A stretch of DNA of 64,000 nt from Dehalococcoidia bacterium (lineage in GTDB: Bacteria > Chloroflexota > Dehalococcoidia > Tepidiformales > Tepidiformaceae): assembly GCA_020853755.1 (NCBI GenBank), contig JADYYG010000014.1, positions 1-64,000 of the forward strand, written 5' to 3'. Positions 51,075-60,610 of this stretch are shown in pieces. How positions within the stretch are numbered: the first letter of the stretch is position 1; the number at the start of each line of letters is the position of its first letter. The notes beneath the pieces are model-generated. The model saw nothing but the letters and a program-made list of their open reading frames with translations. It had not been told where the DNA came from and made no database searches. The translations under genes were made by a program, and so were the position numbers.

Positions 51075-52376
51075 ATGCCCAGAACCATCACCGGGATGCG
51101 CGTCCGCGACATCCGCATGCCAACCTCCCGCTTCCTCGACGGCTCCGATGCGATGAACCCGGACCCGGACTACTCGGCCGCCTACGTCATCCTCGAAACC
51201 GACGCGGGGGACGGCCTCGAAGGCCACGGCATGACCTTCACCATCGGCCGCGGCAACGATCTCTGCTGCGCCGCCATCGAAGTGCTCAGGCCGCTCGTCA
51301 TCGGCCGCACACTCGAGTCGTTCACGGCGAACATGGGCGCCTTCTGGCGGCACATGACGGGCGACAGCCAGCTGCGCTGGATCGGCCCCGAAAAGGGCGT
51401 CATCCACCTCGCCACGGCGGCCGTCGTCAACGCCGTCTGGGACCTCTGGGCGAAGACCGAGGGCAAGCCGGTCTGGAAGCTTGTCGCCGATTTGACACCG
51501 GAAGAGTTCGTGCGCTGCATTGACTTTCGCTACATAACCGATGCTGTGAACCCGGAGGAAGCGCTTCGCATGCTCCAGGGTCTCGCCGCCACGAAGGCCG
51601 ACCGCGAGGCTGAAATGCGCCGGGATGGCTACCCGGCCTACCTCACCTCGGCGGGCTGGATTGGCTACCCCGAAGACAAGATGCGCCGCCTCTTCCGGGA
51701 GGCGCTCGCCCAGGGTTGGGACCGCTTTAAGGTGAAGGTCGGCACCTCCGTCGCCGCCGACATGGCCCGCCTCCAGATCGCCCGCGAGGAAATCGGCCCG
51801 GATCGCACGCTGATGGTCGATGCGAACCAGGTCTGGGACGTCGATGAGGCGATCCTTCACATGCGCCAGCTCGCGCGCTTCAACCTCACATGGATCGAAG
51901 AGCCGACGAACCCGGACGATGTGCTCGGTCACGCCGCCATCCGCCGCGCGCTCCAGCCGATGGGTGTCGCCACCGGTGAGCACTGCGCCAACCGGATCAT
52001 GTTCAAGCAATTGCTCCAGGCCGGCGCGATCGACTTCTGCCAGGTCGACAGTTGCCGCCTCGGCGGCCTCAACGAGGTGCTGGCCGTGCTGTTGATGGCG
52101 GCCAAGTTCAACGTCCCGGTCTGCCCGCACGCCGGCGGCGTCGGCCTCTGCGAGTATGTCCAGCACATCTCGCTCATCGACTACATCTGTGTCAGTGGAT
52201 CGCTCGAACGGCGCTGGACCGAGTTCGCCGACCACCTCCACGAGCACTTCCTTGACCCGGTGCAGGTGCAGGGCGGCCGCTACCTCGTCCCAACGGCGCC
52301 GGGCTACAGCATCACCATGCGGCCCGAATCGCTCGACGAGTTCGAGTACCCCACGGGCGGCGCCTGGCGAGCGTAA
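51075..52376 (+). CDS. L-fuconate dehydratase
   Basis: A 433-residue enolase-superfamily enzyme. MPTSRFLDGSDAMNPDPDYS and GHGMTFTIGRGN are diagnostic of L-fuconate dehydratase (human ENOSF1 group). Catalytic KVKVG, metal ligands in MVDANQVWD, TWIEEPTNPDD and TGEHCANR, and CPHAGGVGLCEYVQ are all present. The product is 2-keto-3-deoxy-L-fuconate, substrate of the SDR at 48021. ATG at 51075. Last gene of the cluster; a hydrolase or aldolase for the final cleavage is not in the window. Confidence 0.94.
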   Translation: MPRTITGMRVRDIRMPTSRFLDGSDAMNPDPDYSAAYVILETDAGDGLEGHGMTFTIGRGNDLCCAAIEVLRPLVIGRTLESFTANMGAFWRHMTGDSQLRWIGPEKGVIHLATAAVVNAVWDLWAKTEGKPVWKLVADLTPEEFVRCIDFRYITDAVNPEEALRMLQGLAATKADREAEMRRDGYPAYLTSAGWIGYPEDKMRRLFREALAQGWDRFKVKVGTSVAADMARLQIAREEIGPDRTLMVDANQVWDVDEAILHMRQLARFNLTWIEEPTNPDDVLGHAAIRRALQPMGVATGEHCANRIMFKQLLQAGAIDFCQVDSCRLGGLNEVLAVLLMAAKFNVPVCPHAGGVGLCEYVQHISLIDYICVSGSLERRWTEFADHLHEHFLDPVQVQGGRYLVPTAPGYSITMRPESLDEFEYPTGGAWRA

Positions 52377-52389
52377 CCCGGCGTTCCGG

Positions 52390-54030
52390 CTACGTTCGCG
52401 CGAACACGGTCACGCCATCCTTTATGGTCTCCAACACCCGGATGCCGGCCAGGTCCTGAGCGGCGGCGTGCGTGGGGTCTGCTTCGAGCACGACGAGGTC
52501 CGCGAGCTTCCCCGCGCTGATCGAGCCCTTGCGGTCCTCTTCGAAATGCGCGTAGGCGGCGTCGATGGTGACGGCCCGCAGCGCCTCCTCGACACTGAGC
52601 GCCTGCTCCGGGCCGAGTTCGCGGCCGGTACGCGTCCGCCGTTCCACGGCCGACCAGACGAGCCGCATCACATCCGGCGGGACCACCGGCGAATCGTTGT
52701 GGAGGTTCAGGCGCAGGCCCCGGTTCCGCGCCGAGCGCATCGGGCTGATCCGCCGCGCCCGCTCTTCGCCGAGAACCGAGTCCCGGTGGTAGTCGCCCCA
52801 GTAGTACACGTGCGAGGCGAAAAACGACGGCAGGATGCCGAGTTCGGCCATGCGGTCCAACTGGTCGTCGCGCACCGTCTGGGCGTGAATCATCACGGGC
52901 CGGCGGTCGCTACCGGGTGCGCCGGCCTCGGCCGCTGCAATGGCCTGGAGGTACTGGGCCGCCGCGGCGTCTCCGTTGCAGTGGGCAATAACCTGCCAGC
53001 CTTCGCGGTAGGCCATCGCGCAGAGTCCGGCCGCCCGGTCGTCCGGCATCGCAGGGTAGCCGCAGTAATCGGCGGGCTGCCCCTCAGGGATGACGTGGTA
53101 TGGCTTCGTCAGCCACGCCGTTTTCCCCTGTGGTGAACCGTCGAGCATCAGCTTCATCCCGCCGAGCTTGAAGCGGCCCGCGTACGCCCCCGTCGCCTTG
53201 CCCGCCAGCATCTGCCGGGCCTGCGCCCAGAAGGCATAGCCGACGATATCCAGCGTGAGGCGGCCCTCGCTTGCCGCGGCTTCGAGCATCGCTTGCTCGG
53301 TTGGCCACATCGCCCCTTCCTGGGCCGTCGTCAGCCCGAACGACGCGTAGAGCTGCTGCGCTGCGGCGAGTTGGGCTGCCTCCGCATCGGGCGATGGCGG
53401 TGGGATGAGTCCCGCGCCGAACGGGCCCATCGCTGCTTCTTCGAGCACGCCGTTCGGCTCACGCGAACCCTCGCGCCGCCGCATGACGCCGCCGGGAGGG
53501 TCATCGGTTTCCGCGCTGATCCCGGCCATTTCGAGCGCCAGCGAGTTTGCCACCGACAGGTGCCCGGAGATGTGCTGCAGGTAGATCGGGTGCTCGCGGG
53601 AGACGCGGTCGAGGTCGTCACGGGTTGGATGGCGGCCCTCGGCGAGGAAGGAGTTGTCGTACCCGCGGCCGACGATCCAGTCGCCGGGCTGCTTCCCCTG
53701 TTCTGTGGCGAAGCGCCGCAGTTCGGCGACCAGTTCGTCCATCGTGGTGACGGCGCCGACCGGCGGCCCGGCGAGGTTCGCGAACCCGAAGCTCGCAGCC
53801 ACCTTCGCGATGTGGCCGTGCCCGTCGATGAATCCCGGCAGGAGGGCGCGCTCGCCGAGTTCGGTAACTTCGGTCGCAGCGCCGCGCAGCGCGAGGACGT
53901 CGTTGCGAGCGCCCGCCGCGAGGATCCTGCCGCCGCCAACCGCGACCCCTTCGGCGCGCGGGCTGGACGGTTCCATCGTGAGGACGGAGTCACCAAGGAA
54001 GATGCGTTCTGCGACGGGCGGCTGGCTCAT
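52390..54030 (-). CDS. Amidohydrolase family 3 protein
   Basis: 546 residues of the YtcJ-like amidohydrolase group. GFIDGHGHIAK gives the metal-binding HxH, VIAHCNGDAAA and MIHAQTVRDDQLDRM supply further ligands, and HNDSPVVPP the catalytic Asp. The C-terminal composite beta domain is complete (GKLADLVVLEADP). Substrates of this group are poorly known. ATG at 54030 is favoured over an upstream in-frame ATG at 54063. Convergent with the fucose cluster. Confidence 0.88.
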   Translation of the reverse strand: MSQPPVAERIFLGDSVLTMEPSSPRAEGVAVGGGRILAAGARNDVLALRGAATEVTELGERALLPGFIDGHGHIAKVAASFGFANLAGPPVGAVTTMDELVAELRRFATEQGKQPGDWIVGRGYDNSFLAEGRHPTRDDLDRVSREHPIYLQHISGHLSVANSLALEMAGISAETDDPPGGVMRRREGSREPNGVLEEAAMGPFGAGLIPPPSPDAEAAQLAAAQQLYASFGLTTAQEGAMWPTEQAMLEAAASEGRLTLDIVGYAFWAQARQMLAGKATGAYAGRFKLGGMKLMLDGSPQGKTAWLTKPYHVIPEGQPADYCGYPAMPDDRAAGLCAMAYREGWQVIAHCNGDAAAAQYLQAIAAAEAGAPGSDRRPVMIHAQTVRDDQLDRMAELGILPSFFASHVYYWGDYHRDSVLGEERARRISPMRSARNRGLRLNLHNDSPVVPPDVMRLVWSAVERRTRTGRELGPEQALSVEEALRAVTIDAAYAHFEEDRKGSISAGKLADLVVLEADPTHAAAQDLAGIRVLETIKDGVTVFART

Positions 54031-54143
54031 GGGGGCCTCACGAACGGGGAGTCCGGGAAGCATTCACCCTCCCAGTAAAGCCGTCAAAGTCCGCACTGGT
54101 TGCGTGATGCAACGAACACGCCTTTCCGGGTAGACTTCCGCGA

Positions 54144-55424
54144 ATGTCGGAACTGGCACCCGAAATCGCGCCCGCGCCCGTTGCCGCCCCGGCGGAGGGG
54201 ACGGAGGCAGAGGAGTCGCGCAACCCCTTCGCCGTCATGGGGTACCGGCTCTGGTGGGCCGCATCGATCGTCGCCGGGACTGGCGTCGGCATCCAGGCCG
54301 TCACCGTGCCCCTGTTCATCCGTGACCGGGTGGCCGACGACCAGCGGGCCACGTTGATCGCTGCTGCGCTCATCTGCCAGACCATCCCGGGGGCGCTCTT
54401 CGCTCTCATCGGCGGCGTCGTTGCGGACCGCGTCGAGCGGCGGCGTATCCTCGTTCGCACGTACGGCGTAGCCGCAGCAGTGTCACTCGCCTACGTTGGG
54501 CTTTCTGGCGCAGATGTCAGCGTCATCTGGCCGGTGTTCATCCTCTCGGCCATCGTGGGCAGCGCCGGCGCGTTCACGAACCCGGCCCGCCAGAGCATGA
54601 TGCCGCAAATCCTGAGCATGGCTCAGCTTCAGAACGGGGCCATCTTCGGGACCATGGCATTCATGGCGACGGTCCAGTTCGGCGGTCCAGCCCTCGGTGG
54701 CGTGGTCGCCGACCACCTGGGTCTGACCTCCGCGTTCGGGTTCGAAGTCGTCTCCCTCGCGCTGGCGGCGATCCTCTTCTCTCTCATCGCGACTGACCTG
54801 CCCGTGCCGACGGGCAAGAGCGTCTTCCGCGACCTGACGCAGGGGCTCCAGTACGTCCGCGCGCACCCGCCGATCCTGGGGATCCTCTCCCTCGGGACGG
54901 TTCCGGGGGCGCTGCTGATGGGGCCGTTCATGGTCACCCTCGTACTTATCGTGCAGGATGTCTACCACCAGTCAGACACATTTGTCGGCCTGCTCGTCGG
55001 GTCTATGGGCGCGGGCATCCTCATTGGTTCGATTGGAATGAGCGCGATCCGCCTCCGCCATCGCGGCATGCTGCTCTGTTTTTCCATGCTCGGCGGCGGG
55101 CTGTTCTGGCTGCTCTACGGTCTCGCCCCGAATATCTGGCTGGCGATGGGATTCGTCGTCATCGCCGGGATCCTGGGTCCCGCCATTTTCATCAACTTCG
55201 CCGTCGCCCTGCTCCAGGAACACACGGAGCGCGCGATGATGGGCAGGGTCATGAGCATCTATGGCCTCAGCTTCAGCGCGAGCACGCCGATCGGCTATGC
55301 CCAGGCCGCCGCCCAGGTCGCGCTCTGGGGACCGCAGATGACGATCGTCGTCGGCGCGGCCATCACGATGATCCTCGGCGTGCTTTCGATGCTCTTCCTG
55401 AAGCCGGTCACCCGCCTCGCGTAG
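54144..55424 (+). CDS. MFS transporter
   Basis: 426 residues with about twelve transmembrane helices. GGVVADRVERRRILVRT is the conserved loop 2-3 motif, and SAFGFEVVSLALAAILF lies mid-sequence. It resembles the enterobactin-exporter/MFS_3 group. The N-terminal 25 residues are acidic and Ala/Pro-rich. The substrate is unknown; the neighbouring amidohydrolase and LLM genes run in the opposite direction. Confidence 0.88.
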   Translation: MSELAPEIAPAPVAAPAEGTEAEESRNPFAVMGYRLWWAASIVAGTGVGIQAVTVPLFIRDRVADDQRATLIAAALICQTIPGALFALIGGVVADRVERRRILVRTYGVAAAVSLAYVGLSGADVSVIWPVFILSAIVGSAGAFTNPARQSMMPQILSMAQLQNGAIFGTMAFMATVQFGGPALGGVVADHLGLTSAFGFEVVSLALAAILFSLIATDLPVPTGKSVFRDLTQGLQYVRAHPPILGILSLGTVPGALLMGPFMVTLVLIVQDVYHQSDTFVGLLVGSMGAGILIGSIGMSAIRLRHRGMLLCFSMLGGGLFWLLYGLAPNIWLAMGFVVIAGILGPAIFINFAVALLQEHTERAMMGRVMSIYGLSFSASTPIGYAQAAAQVALWGPQMTIVVGAAITMILGVLSMLFLKPVTRLA

Positions 55425-55433
55425 CCAGTCCGC

Positions 55434-56456
55434 CTATTCGAGCGCGCGGCCCCGGTTCTTCGGCGACATCTCGACCATTGCCTGGTTGATCAGTTCGCGC
55501 CGCTTCAGGGGATCCGTTTCGTACGTGAACCAGCTCAGGAACGCCGTATCGACTCCCGCGTCGAGGTAGCGCTGCACGTGTTCGTTCCGCTGGTCGGCCG
55601 TGCCGTGCACGATGAGGTCATCGACCACCTGTTGGGGCGTGTTCGCGATGGCGCCCTTGCGATCCCCGGCGGCCCACGCGTCCCACATCGGCCCGAGGAT
55701 CTCGCTCCGGCCGAGCCACTGGTGGAACGCCTTATACACCGGTACGTGCAGGTAGGCGTTGATGTGGCGGCGGCGCATCGCCTCGCCGTCGCCGCCCGGC
55801 GGGTCGACATTGATCATCAGGCGCGCTGTTATCTCGATCTGCGATGGGTCACGGCCTGCTTCCGCCGCGGCCGCCCGAACAACTTCGACCGACTTCTTCA
55901 CGTCGTTCGCCGAAAGCCAGTTGATGATTGCACCGTCACCGACGCTGCCGGCGACACGAAGCATGTTCTCGCGCAGGGCGGCGACGTGGATTCGCGGCGG
56001 GATCTCCGGGGGCGCCGAGAGTCGGAAGCCGTTCACCGAGAATGTCTCGCCTTCGAACACCACCCGCTCACCGGCGAGCGCCCGGCGCAGGAACTGGACC
56101 ATCTCCTTCACGCGCGTGGCGGGCTTGCGGAAGGAAAGGCTGTTCCACAACTCGACGATTGGTTCGGAGCCGGAGCCAATGCCCAACTCGAAGCGCCCCG
56201 GAGCGAGGTCAGCGAGGCTTGCCGCCGTTTGCGCGAGCGTGGCCGGGCCGCGCGTGTACACGTTCGCGATGGCGGTGCCCAGGCGCATGCTCGAATGCAT
56301 CGCGAACACCGACAGCGGCACGAAGCAGTCCTGCCCGTCGATTTCGTAGGACCAGGCGTCGGTGTAGCCGAGGTTTTCGGCCTCCTTCGCGATGGCAATG
56401 TGTTCGGGCAGGGTGAACCCGAGGTGAGGGACAGAAAGCGCCAGCCGTTTCTTCAT
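55434..56456 (-). CDS. LLM class flavin-dependent oxidoreductase
   Basis: 340 residues of the luciferase-like family, probably F420-using: LSVPHLGFTLPEHIAIAKEA, RLGTAIANVYTRGPATLAQ and RFELGIGSGSEP are the barrel motifs. A GTG at 56465 overlapping the kinase stop (GTGA) would add three residues, but ATG at 56456 has GGAGAG at a good distance. Coupled with the phosphotransferase gene. Confidence 0.9.
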   Translation of the reverse strand: MKKRLALSVPHLGFTLPEHIAIAKEAENLGYTDAWSYEIDGQDCFVPLSVFAMHSSMRLGTAIANVYTRGPATLAQTAASLADLAPGRFELGIGSGSEPIVELWNSLSFRKPATRVKEMVQFLRRALAGERVVFEGETFSVNGFRLSAPPEIPPRIHVAALRENMLRVAGSVGDGAIINWLSANDVKKSVEVVRAAAAEAGRDPSQIEITARLMINVDPPGGDGEAMRRRHINAYLHVPVYKAFHQWLGRSEILGPMWDAWAAGDRKGAIANTPQQVVDDLIVHGTADQRNEHVQRYLDAGVDTAFLSWFTYETDPLKRRELINQAMVEMSPKNRGRALE

Positions 56457-56461
56457 GGCCG

Positions 56462-57496
56462 TCACTCTCCCATGATCCGGTGCATACGGTCGACGAGGAC
56501 CGGGACGTACCACTCGAACTCGGCCGCGCCGGGATTCGAAGCCGTCTTCTCGAGGTAGTGCATGTAGAGGCCCTCGAGGATGATGGCCAGCTTGTAGACC
56601 GCGAGCGTGTGGTAGAAGGCGAAGTGCTTCATGGAGCGGCCACTCTTCGCTTCGTAGCGTGCGGCCATCTCCTCGCCGCTCAGGAAGCCTTCTCGCGTGG
56701 TGATGGGCGGCGCTTCGTTCATGCGCCGCGTGCCGGGCGGGTCTCCCGGGTCGCCCCACGTCGAAAGCAGCCAGCCAAGGTCGGCCAGGGGGTCGCCAAT
56801 GGTCGCCATCTCCCAGTCGAAGATGGCGATGAGCTTCGGTTCGGTCGCGCCGAACATCACGTTGTCGAGCTTGTAGTCGCCGTGGACAACGGAGACGCCG
56901 CCGGCCTCGGGGATGCGCGTCCGCAGCCATTCTGTAGCCGAATCGAGACCGGGGAGCGCGCGGGTTCGCGGCCGGGTCAGCTCCCACTGCTTGCTCCAGC
57001 GCTCCACCTGGCGCGGGAGGTAGCTTTCGCCCTTGCCGGTCAGCCCTGCGGCCTGCCAGTCGACAGCGTGCAGTTCGACGAGAGCGTCGATGATCTCCTC
57101 TGAAACCCTGCGGCGGCCGGCCGGATCGTCGTAGGCGGCGGGCATCTCCTGGCGAATGACCACACCCTCGGCGCGCTCCATCAGGTAGAAGGGCGCACCG
57201 ATGACGTTCGCATCCTCGCAGACGGCGACCGGCCGGGGGACACGCGCCCTGCCGTGCAGCGCACTCAGGTAGCGGTATTCGCGGACCACGTCGTGGGCAG
57301 TCGGCAGGAGCGGGCCCCGCGGCGGGCGGCGAAGCACCCAGCGGTCGCTTCCGCGGCTGACGTAGAAGGTCTCGTTCGAGAAGCCCGCGACATGCTTCTG
57401 GACCTCGAGCGGGCCGCTGGACTGTGGGATCTGTTCGGAAACGAAGCGTTCGAGCGCAGCCACATCGATGAGTTGCGCGAGTTCCGTGTCGGGCAT
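56462..57496 (-). CDS. Phosphotransferase family protein (APH-like, acyl-CoA-dehydrogenase-linked type)
   Basis: 344 residues: WVLRRPPRGPLLPTAHDV, catalytic SVVHGDYKLDNVMF and metal-binding AIFDWEMATIGDP. This subfamily is often fused to or encoded with acyl-CoA dehydrogenases and may phosphorylate hydroxyacyl-CoA (as ACAD10/11 do for 4-hydroxyacyl-CoA). With the LLM oxidoreductase it may serve catabolism of hydroxy acids; this is inference. Confidence 0.9.
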   Translation of the reverse strand: MPDTELAQLIDVAALERFVSEQIPQSSGPLEVQKHVAGFSNETFYVSRGSDRWVLRRPPRGPLLPTAHDVVREYRYLSALHGRARVPRPVAVCEDANVIGAPFYLMERAEGVVIRQEMPAAYDDPAGRRRVSEEIIDALVELHAVDWQAAGLTGKGESYLPRQVERWSKQWELTRPRTRALPGLDSATEWLRTRIPEAGGVSVVHGDYKLDNVMFGATEPKLIAIFDWEMATIGDPLADLGWLLSTWGDPGDPPGTRRMNEAPPITTREGFLSGEEMAARYEAKSGRSMKHFAFYHTLAVYKLAIILEGLYMHYLEKTASNPGAAEFEWYVPVLVDRMHRIMGE

Positions 57497-57584
57497 TGGG
57501 CAGTCCTCGAGAAGGTTGGCGGGCCGGGCCGCCCCAAAACCGTTTGAGTCTTGCCCGACCGCTGCGGCGCGTCAACCGCTGCCG

Positions 57585-58460
57585 TTAGTCGCCGTTGTCT
57601 TCGCGCCGCTCGCGGAGGAAGTGCTCGATGTCGAGGAGGACGTCTTCTGCACGCGGAAGCTGCGACGCCGGCTCCGCATCGGCGCCCGCATCGACCGCCT
57701 GTTCGAGCTGGCGGACGTAGTCCTCGATCTCCGGGTTGCCGCTGAGCGCCGTGTTGACCTCGTCGGAGAAGCGCTCTGCGGCCGCGTCCAACTCCGAGAG
57801 GTCCCACTCCATCCCGACGATTGGTTGGAGGCGGCGAAGGAGCGCGGCGGTCGCCGGCGGGTTCTGTGACGTGGTGATGTAGTGCGGCACGTTCGCCCAG
57901 AGGCTCGCCCCGGCGAGGCCCTCGTTGCGCAGAGCGGTGTGTAGCACGCCGACGATGCCCGTCGGCCCTTCGTACCGCGACGGCTGGAGGTCGAGCTGCG
58001 CCGAAAGGCTCTCGTCCATCACGCTGCCGGTGACGCGCACCGGGCGGCTGTGGGGAACGTCCGCGAGGAGCGCCCCGAGCGAGACCACCATCTCCGCGCC
58101 CACTTCCCGGAAGAGCTCGGCATGGGCCGCCGTGAACGTGCGCCAGCGCAACGCCGGCTCAGCCCCGATGAACACGACGATATCGTGCGGGCCCGTTGGG
58201 TTCCGGGCATAGAAGAACTCGTTCGCCGGCCAGTTCAGGTCGCGGTCGCCGCGAGCGGTGATGCGCACCGTTGGCCGCTGCTCCTTGAAGTCGTAGAACG
58301 GCTCGGCGTCGATGGTCGCGAACTTTCGCGCGCCGAGACGGCGGACGATGAAGCGCGCCGCATTCGTCGCCGCTGATGCGGCATCGTTCCAGCCAGTGAA
58401 GGCGCAAACCGCCACCGGCGACTTCAATCCCGGCTGCGCGTCGACTTTCAGGTACTCCAC
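57585..58460 (-). CDS. PAC2 family protein
   Basis: 291 residues of the proteasome-assembly-chaperone-2-like family: VAVCAFTGWNDAASAATNAA, DIVVFIGAEPALRWRTF and LGALLADVPHSRP. In actinobacteria and archaea these associate with proteasome- or Pup-related systems. No proteasome genes are in the window. The C-terminal ~60 residues are acidic and helical. Confidence 0.88.
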   Translation of the reverse strand: MEYLKVDAQPGLKSPVAVCAFTGWNDAASAATNAARFIVRRLGARKFATIDAEPFYDFKEQRPTVRITARGDRDLNWPANEFFYARNPTGPHDIVVFIGAEPALRWRTFTAAHAELFREVGAEMVVSLGALLADVPHSRPVRVTGSVMDESLSAQLDLQPSRYEGPTGIVGVLHTALRNEGLAGASLWANVPHYITTSQNPPATAALLRRLQPIVGMEWDLSELDAAAERFSDEVNTALSGNPEIEDYVRQLEQAVDAGADAEPASQLPRAEDVLLDIEHFLRERREDNGD

Positions 58461-58549
58461 GAGGGGAGGATAGCAAGCCCTGCGCGGGCTGTCAGAAGCT
58501 GTCGAAGCCCGCGGGGGTTGGCGCGGCGATGGAGTACACTCCAGAACAT

Positions 58550-59845
58550 ATGAGCGACCGCGCTACGGTCCTCCACGTTGACCTCGATGCGTTCTACGTA
58601 TCGATGGAGTTGCGCCGCCGCCCGGAGTTGCGCGGCCTGCCAGTCGTGGTCGCCGGTGGACTGGGGAATCGCGGTGTCGTGAACACTGCCAGCTACGAGG
58701 CGCGCAGGTTCGGCGTCCGCTCGGCCATGCCGGTGAGCCAGGCCCGGCGGCTCTGCCCGCAGGCCGTGTTCCTGGAGTCGGACTACCACTACTACAGCGT
58801 GGCTTCGAAGCAGTTCCACGCCATCCTCCGCGACTTCTCGCCGCTGGTGGAGCCAGCCGGCGCCGACGAGGCCTACATGGACGTCGCCGGCACCGAGCAA
58901 CTCTTCGGCGCAGCTGCGGAGGTTGCCGCCCGGATCAAGGCGAGGGTCAACGCTGAAATCGGCATCACGGCCTCCGTTGGCGTGTCGGTCAACAAGCTCG
59001 TGTCGAAAGTCGCGAGTGACGCCGGCAAGCCGAACGGCCTGGTCGTGGTGGAAGCCGGCACGGAGGCGGCGTTCTTCGCTCCCCGGCCCATTCGCGAACT
59101 GCCGATGGTCGGCCGCAGGACCGCCGAGGTGCTCACTTCGCTCGGCATCCGCACGATCGGGGACATCGCCCGCACGCCAGAGGCCGCGCTTGTCGCCAAG
59201 TTCGGGAAACACGGCGCCGAACTGCGCCAGCGTGCGCTCGGCATCTTCGATGCGCCGGTCGTCGCCCAGCGCGGCGATGCAAAGTCGATCTCGCGGGACA
59301 TCACCTTCGATACCGACGAACCCGACGGCGACCGCCTGCGGGCCGTCCTTCGCTCCCAGGCGGAGCGCATAGCGAAGGAATTGTCAACGAGCGGGAAGGC
59401 CGCCCGTACCGTCAGCCTGCGGCTCCGCTTTCCACCGTTCGAAACCCTCTCGCGCTCGTTCACGCCGAGCGTCGCCGTCGACGTGGCCGACGAGGTGTAC
59501 GCCCACGGGGTCGCCCTCTTCGAACGCGCCTGGGCCGAAAACGACCGGCGGCCGGTCCGGCTTATCGGCCTCGGCGTCCACAACATCGTCGAACGCGCCC
59601 GGCAGTTGCGCCTCGGTGAAACCCTCGAGGCCGACCGCCTCCAGGACACCGTCGAGGCGCTGCGCGACCGCTACGGCGGCGCCTCGGTGCTACGCGCGAA
59701 CGAACTGCAGCGGAACCCCTACCGTCACCGCGACGGCGACTACATCCCACCGTTTTCGGCGCCGAAGCTGGACCCTGCGGCCGCACCGGATGAGGAAGTA
59801 CGCGAAGCCATCGACGGCGCCCATCCGCCTGCGGACTGGCCATAG
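58550..59845 (+). CDS. dinB: DNA polymerase IV
   Basis: 431-residue Y-family translesion polymerase. VLHVDLDAFYVSMELRRRP and GADEAYMDVAG hold the catalytic acidic residues, VSVNKLVSKVASD is the palm-thumb region, and RPIRELPMVGRRTAEVL is the HhH thumb. The little-finger domain follows from about 245. ATG at 58550. The promoter region has only a half LexA site (GAAC), so SOS control is not shown. The last ~30 residues have no beta-clamp motif I can name. Confidence 0.93.
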   Translation: MSDRATVLHVDLDAFYVSMELRRRPELRGLPVVVAGGLGNRGVVNTASYEARRFGVRSAMPVSQARRLCPQAVFLESDYHYYSVASKQFHAILRDFSPLVEPAGADEAYMDVAGTEQLFGAAAEVAARIKARVNAEIGITASVGVSVNKLVSKVASDAGKPNGLVVVEAGTEAAFFAPRPIRELPMVGRRTAEVLTSLGIRTIGDIARTPEAALVAKFGKHGAELRQRALGIFDAPVVAQRGDAKSISRDITFDTDEPDGDRLRAVLRSQAERIAKELSTSGKAARTVSLRLRFPPFETLSRSFTPSVAVDVADEVYAHGVALFERAWAENDRRPVRLIGLGVHNIVERARQLRLGETLEADRLQDTVEALRDRYGGASVLRANELQRNPYRHRDGDYIPPFSAPKLDPAAAPDEEVREAIDGAHPPADWP

Positions 59846-59861
59846 CGGGAATGCCCGGGAC

Positions 59862-59870
59862 TGCTACAAT
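59862..59870 (+). promoter_or_regulatory. Extended -10 promoter of the MerR-like gene
   Basis: TGCTACAAT at 59862-59870 is an extended -10 element, with transcription expected near 59877, 20 bases before the GTG start at 59897. No good -35 is visible. The ATG at 59870 overlaps this element and cannot be the translation start of this transcript. Confidence 0.55.
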
Positions 59871-59896
59871 TGCCCAACTTTGCAGAGGTTTGGAAC

Positions 59897-60550
59897 GTGA
59901 CCAGTCCGTCACCTCGCCAGAACTGGTTGACCCTCGGCGCGGCCAGCGCGCAGATGGGCGTGAGCGAATCGACGATTCGCCGCTGGGCCGACACCGGCGA
60001 AGTGCGCTCCTACCGCACGGCGGGCGGCCACCGGCGCGTCCTCGAAGATGACCTGAAAGCGATGGTCGCCAACGCCGGGAGCGGCGCGGCCACCCGCGAC
60101 ACCGAGCGGATCAGCGACCTCGCGATCGGCCGCGTGAAACGCCGCATCAGCCGCGGCCGCCAGGGCCACTCGCTCGACCACTTCGCCGCCATGAGCGAGG
60201 ACTCGCTCGACCGCCTGCGCCTGCTCGGCCGCCAGGTGGTCGACCTCTTCGCCCGCTACATCGCCTCCGATGCGAAGAAGGAGCGCTTCAGCGAGGACGC
60301 CCGCACCATTGGCCGCGAATACGGCCGTGCGCTCGTCGCCGACCAGGTTGGCCTGACCGCAGCCGTCGCCACCTTCAACTCGATGCGCCGCTCGCTCGAA
60401 GAGACGGCCCTCCAGATCGCGACGGAAGCGGGCCTTTCCACTGAAGAGTCTATTGACGCCGTGGAGGCCACGCTGGAACTGGCCGACCGCATGCTCGAGG
60501 GCATGGCCTCGGTCTACGAGGCCGCCCGGCTGAGCGGCGCCACGCCATAA
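59897..60550 (+). CDS. MerR/excisionase-type DNA-binding regulator with helical sensor domain
   Basis: 217 residues. The N-terminal MerR-like helix-turn-helix (MGVSESTIRRWADTGEVRSY then GGHRRVLEDDL) is followed by a basic region (AIGRVKRRISRGRQGHSLDH). A helical C-terminal domain of about 130 residues (VDLFARYIASDAKKERFSED onward) resembles a globin/RsbR-type or antirepressor sensor fold. GTG at 59897 has GCAGAGG upstream. Regulon and signal unknown; rnhB follows 60 bases downstream. Confidence 0.8.
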   Translation: MTSPSPRQNWLTLGAASAQMGVSESTIRRWADTGEVRSYRTAGGHRRVLEDDLKAMVANAGSGAATRDTERISDLAIGRVKRRISRGRQGHSLDHFAAMSEDSLDRLRLLGRQVVDLFARYIASDAKKERFSEDARTIGREYGRALVADQVGLTAAVATFNSMRRSLEETALQIATEAGLSTEESIDAVEATLELADRMLEGMASVYEAARLSGATP

Positions 60551-60610
60551 TCGCGCGCGCTCGCTACAGGACCGGTGCGCCTTCGCCGCAGCCGGACGTA
60601 CGATTGGCCC

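Noticed and set aside
54099..54113. Palindrome GTTGC-GTGAT-GCAAC between the amidohydrolase and MFS genes
   Set aside because: Five-base arms are too short to separate from chance, and no linked regulator is present.
58530..58556. LexA box upstream of DNA polymerase IV
   Set aside because: Only GAAC is present, followed by ATATGAGC; the second half-site GTTC is missing.
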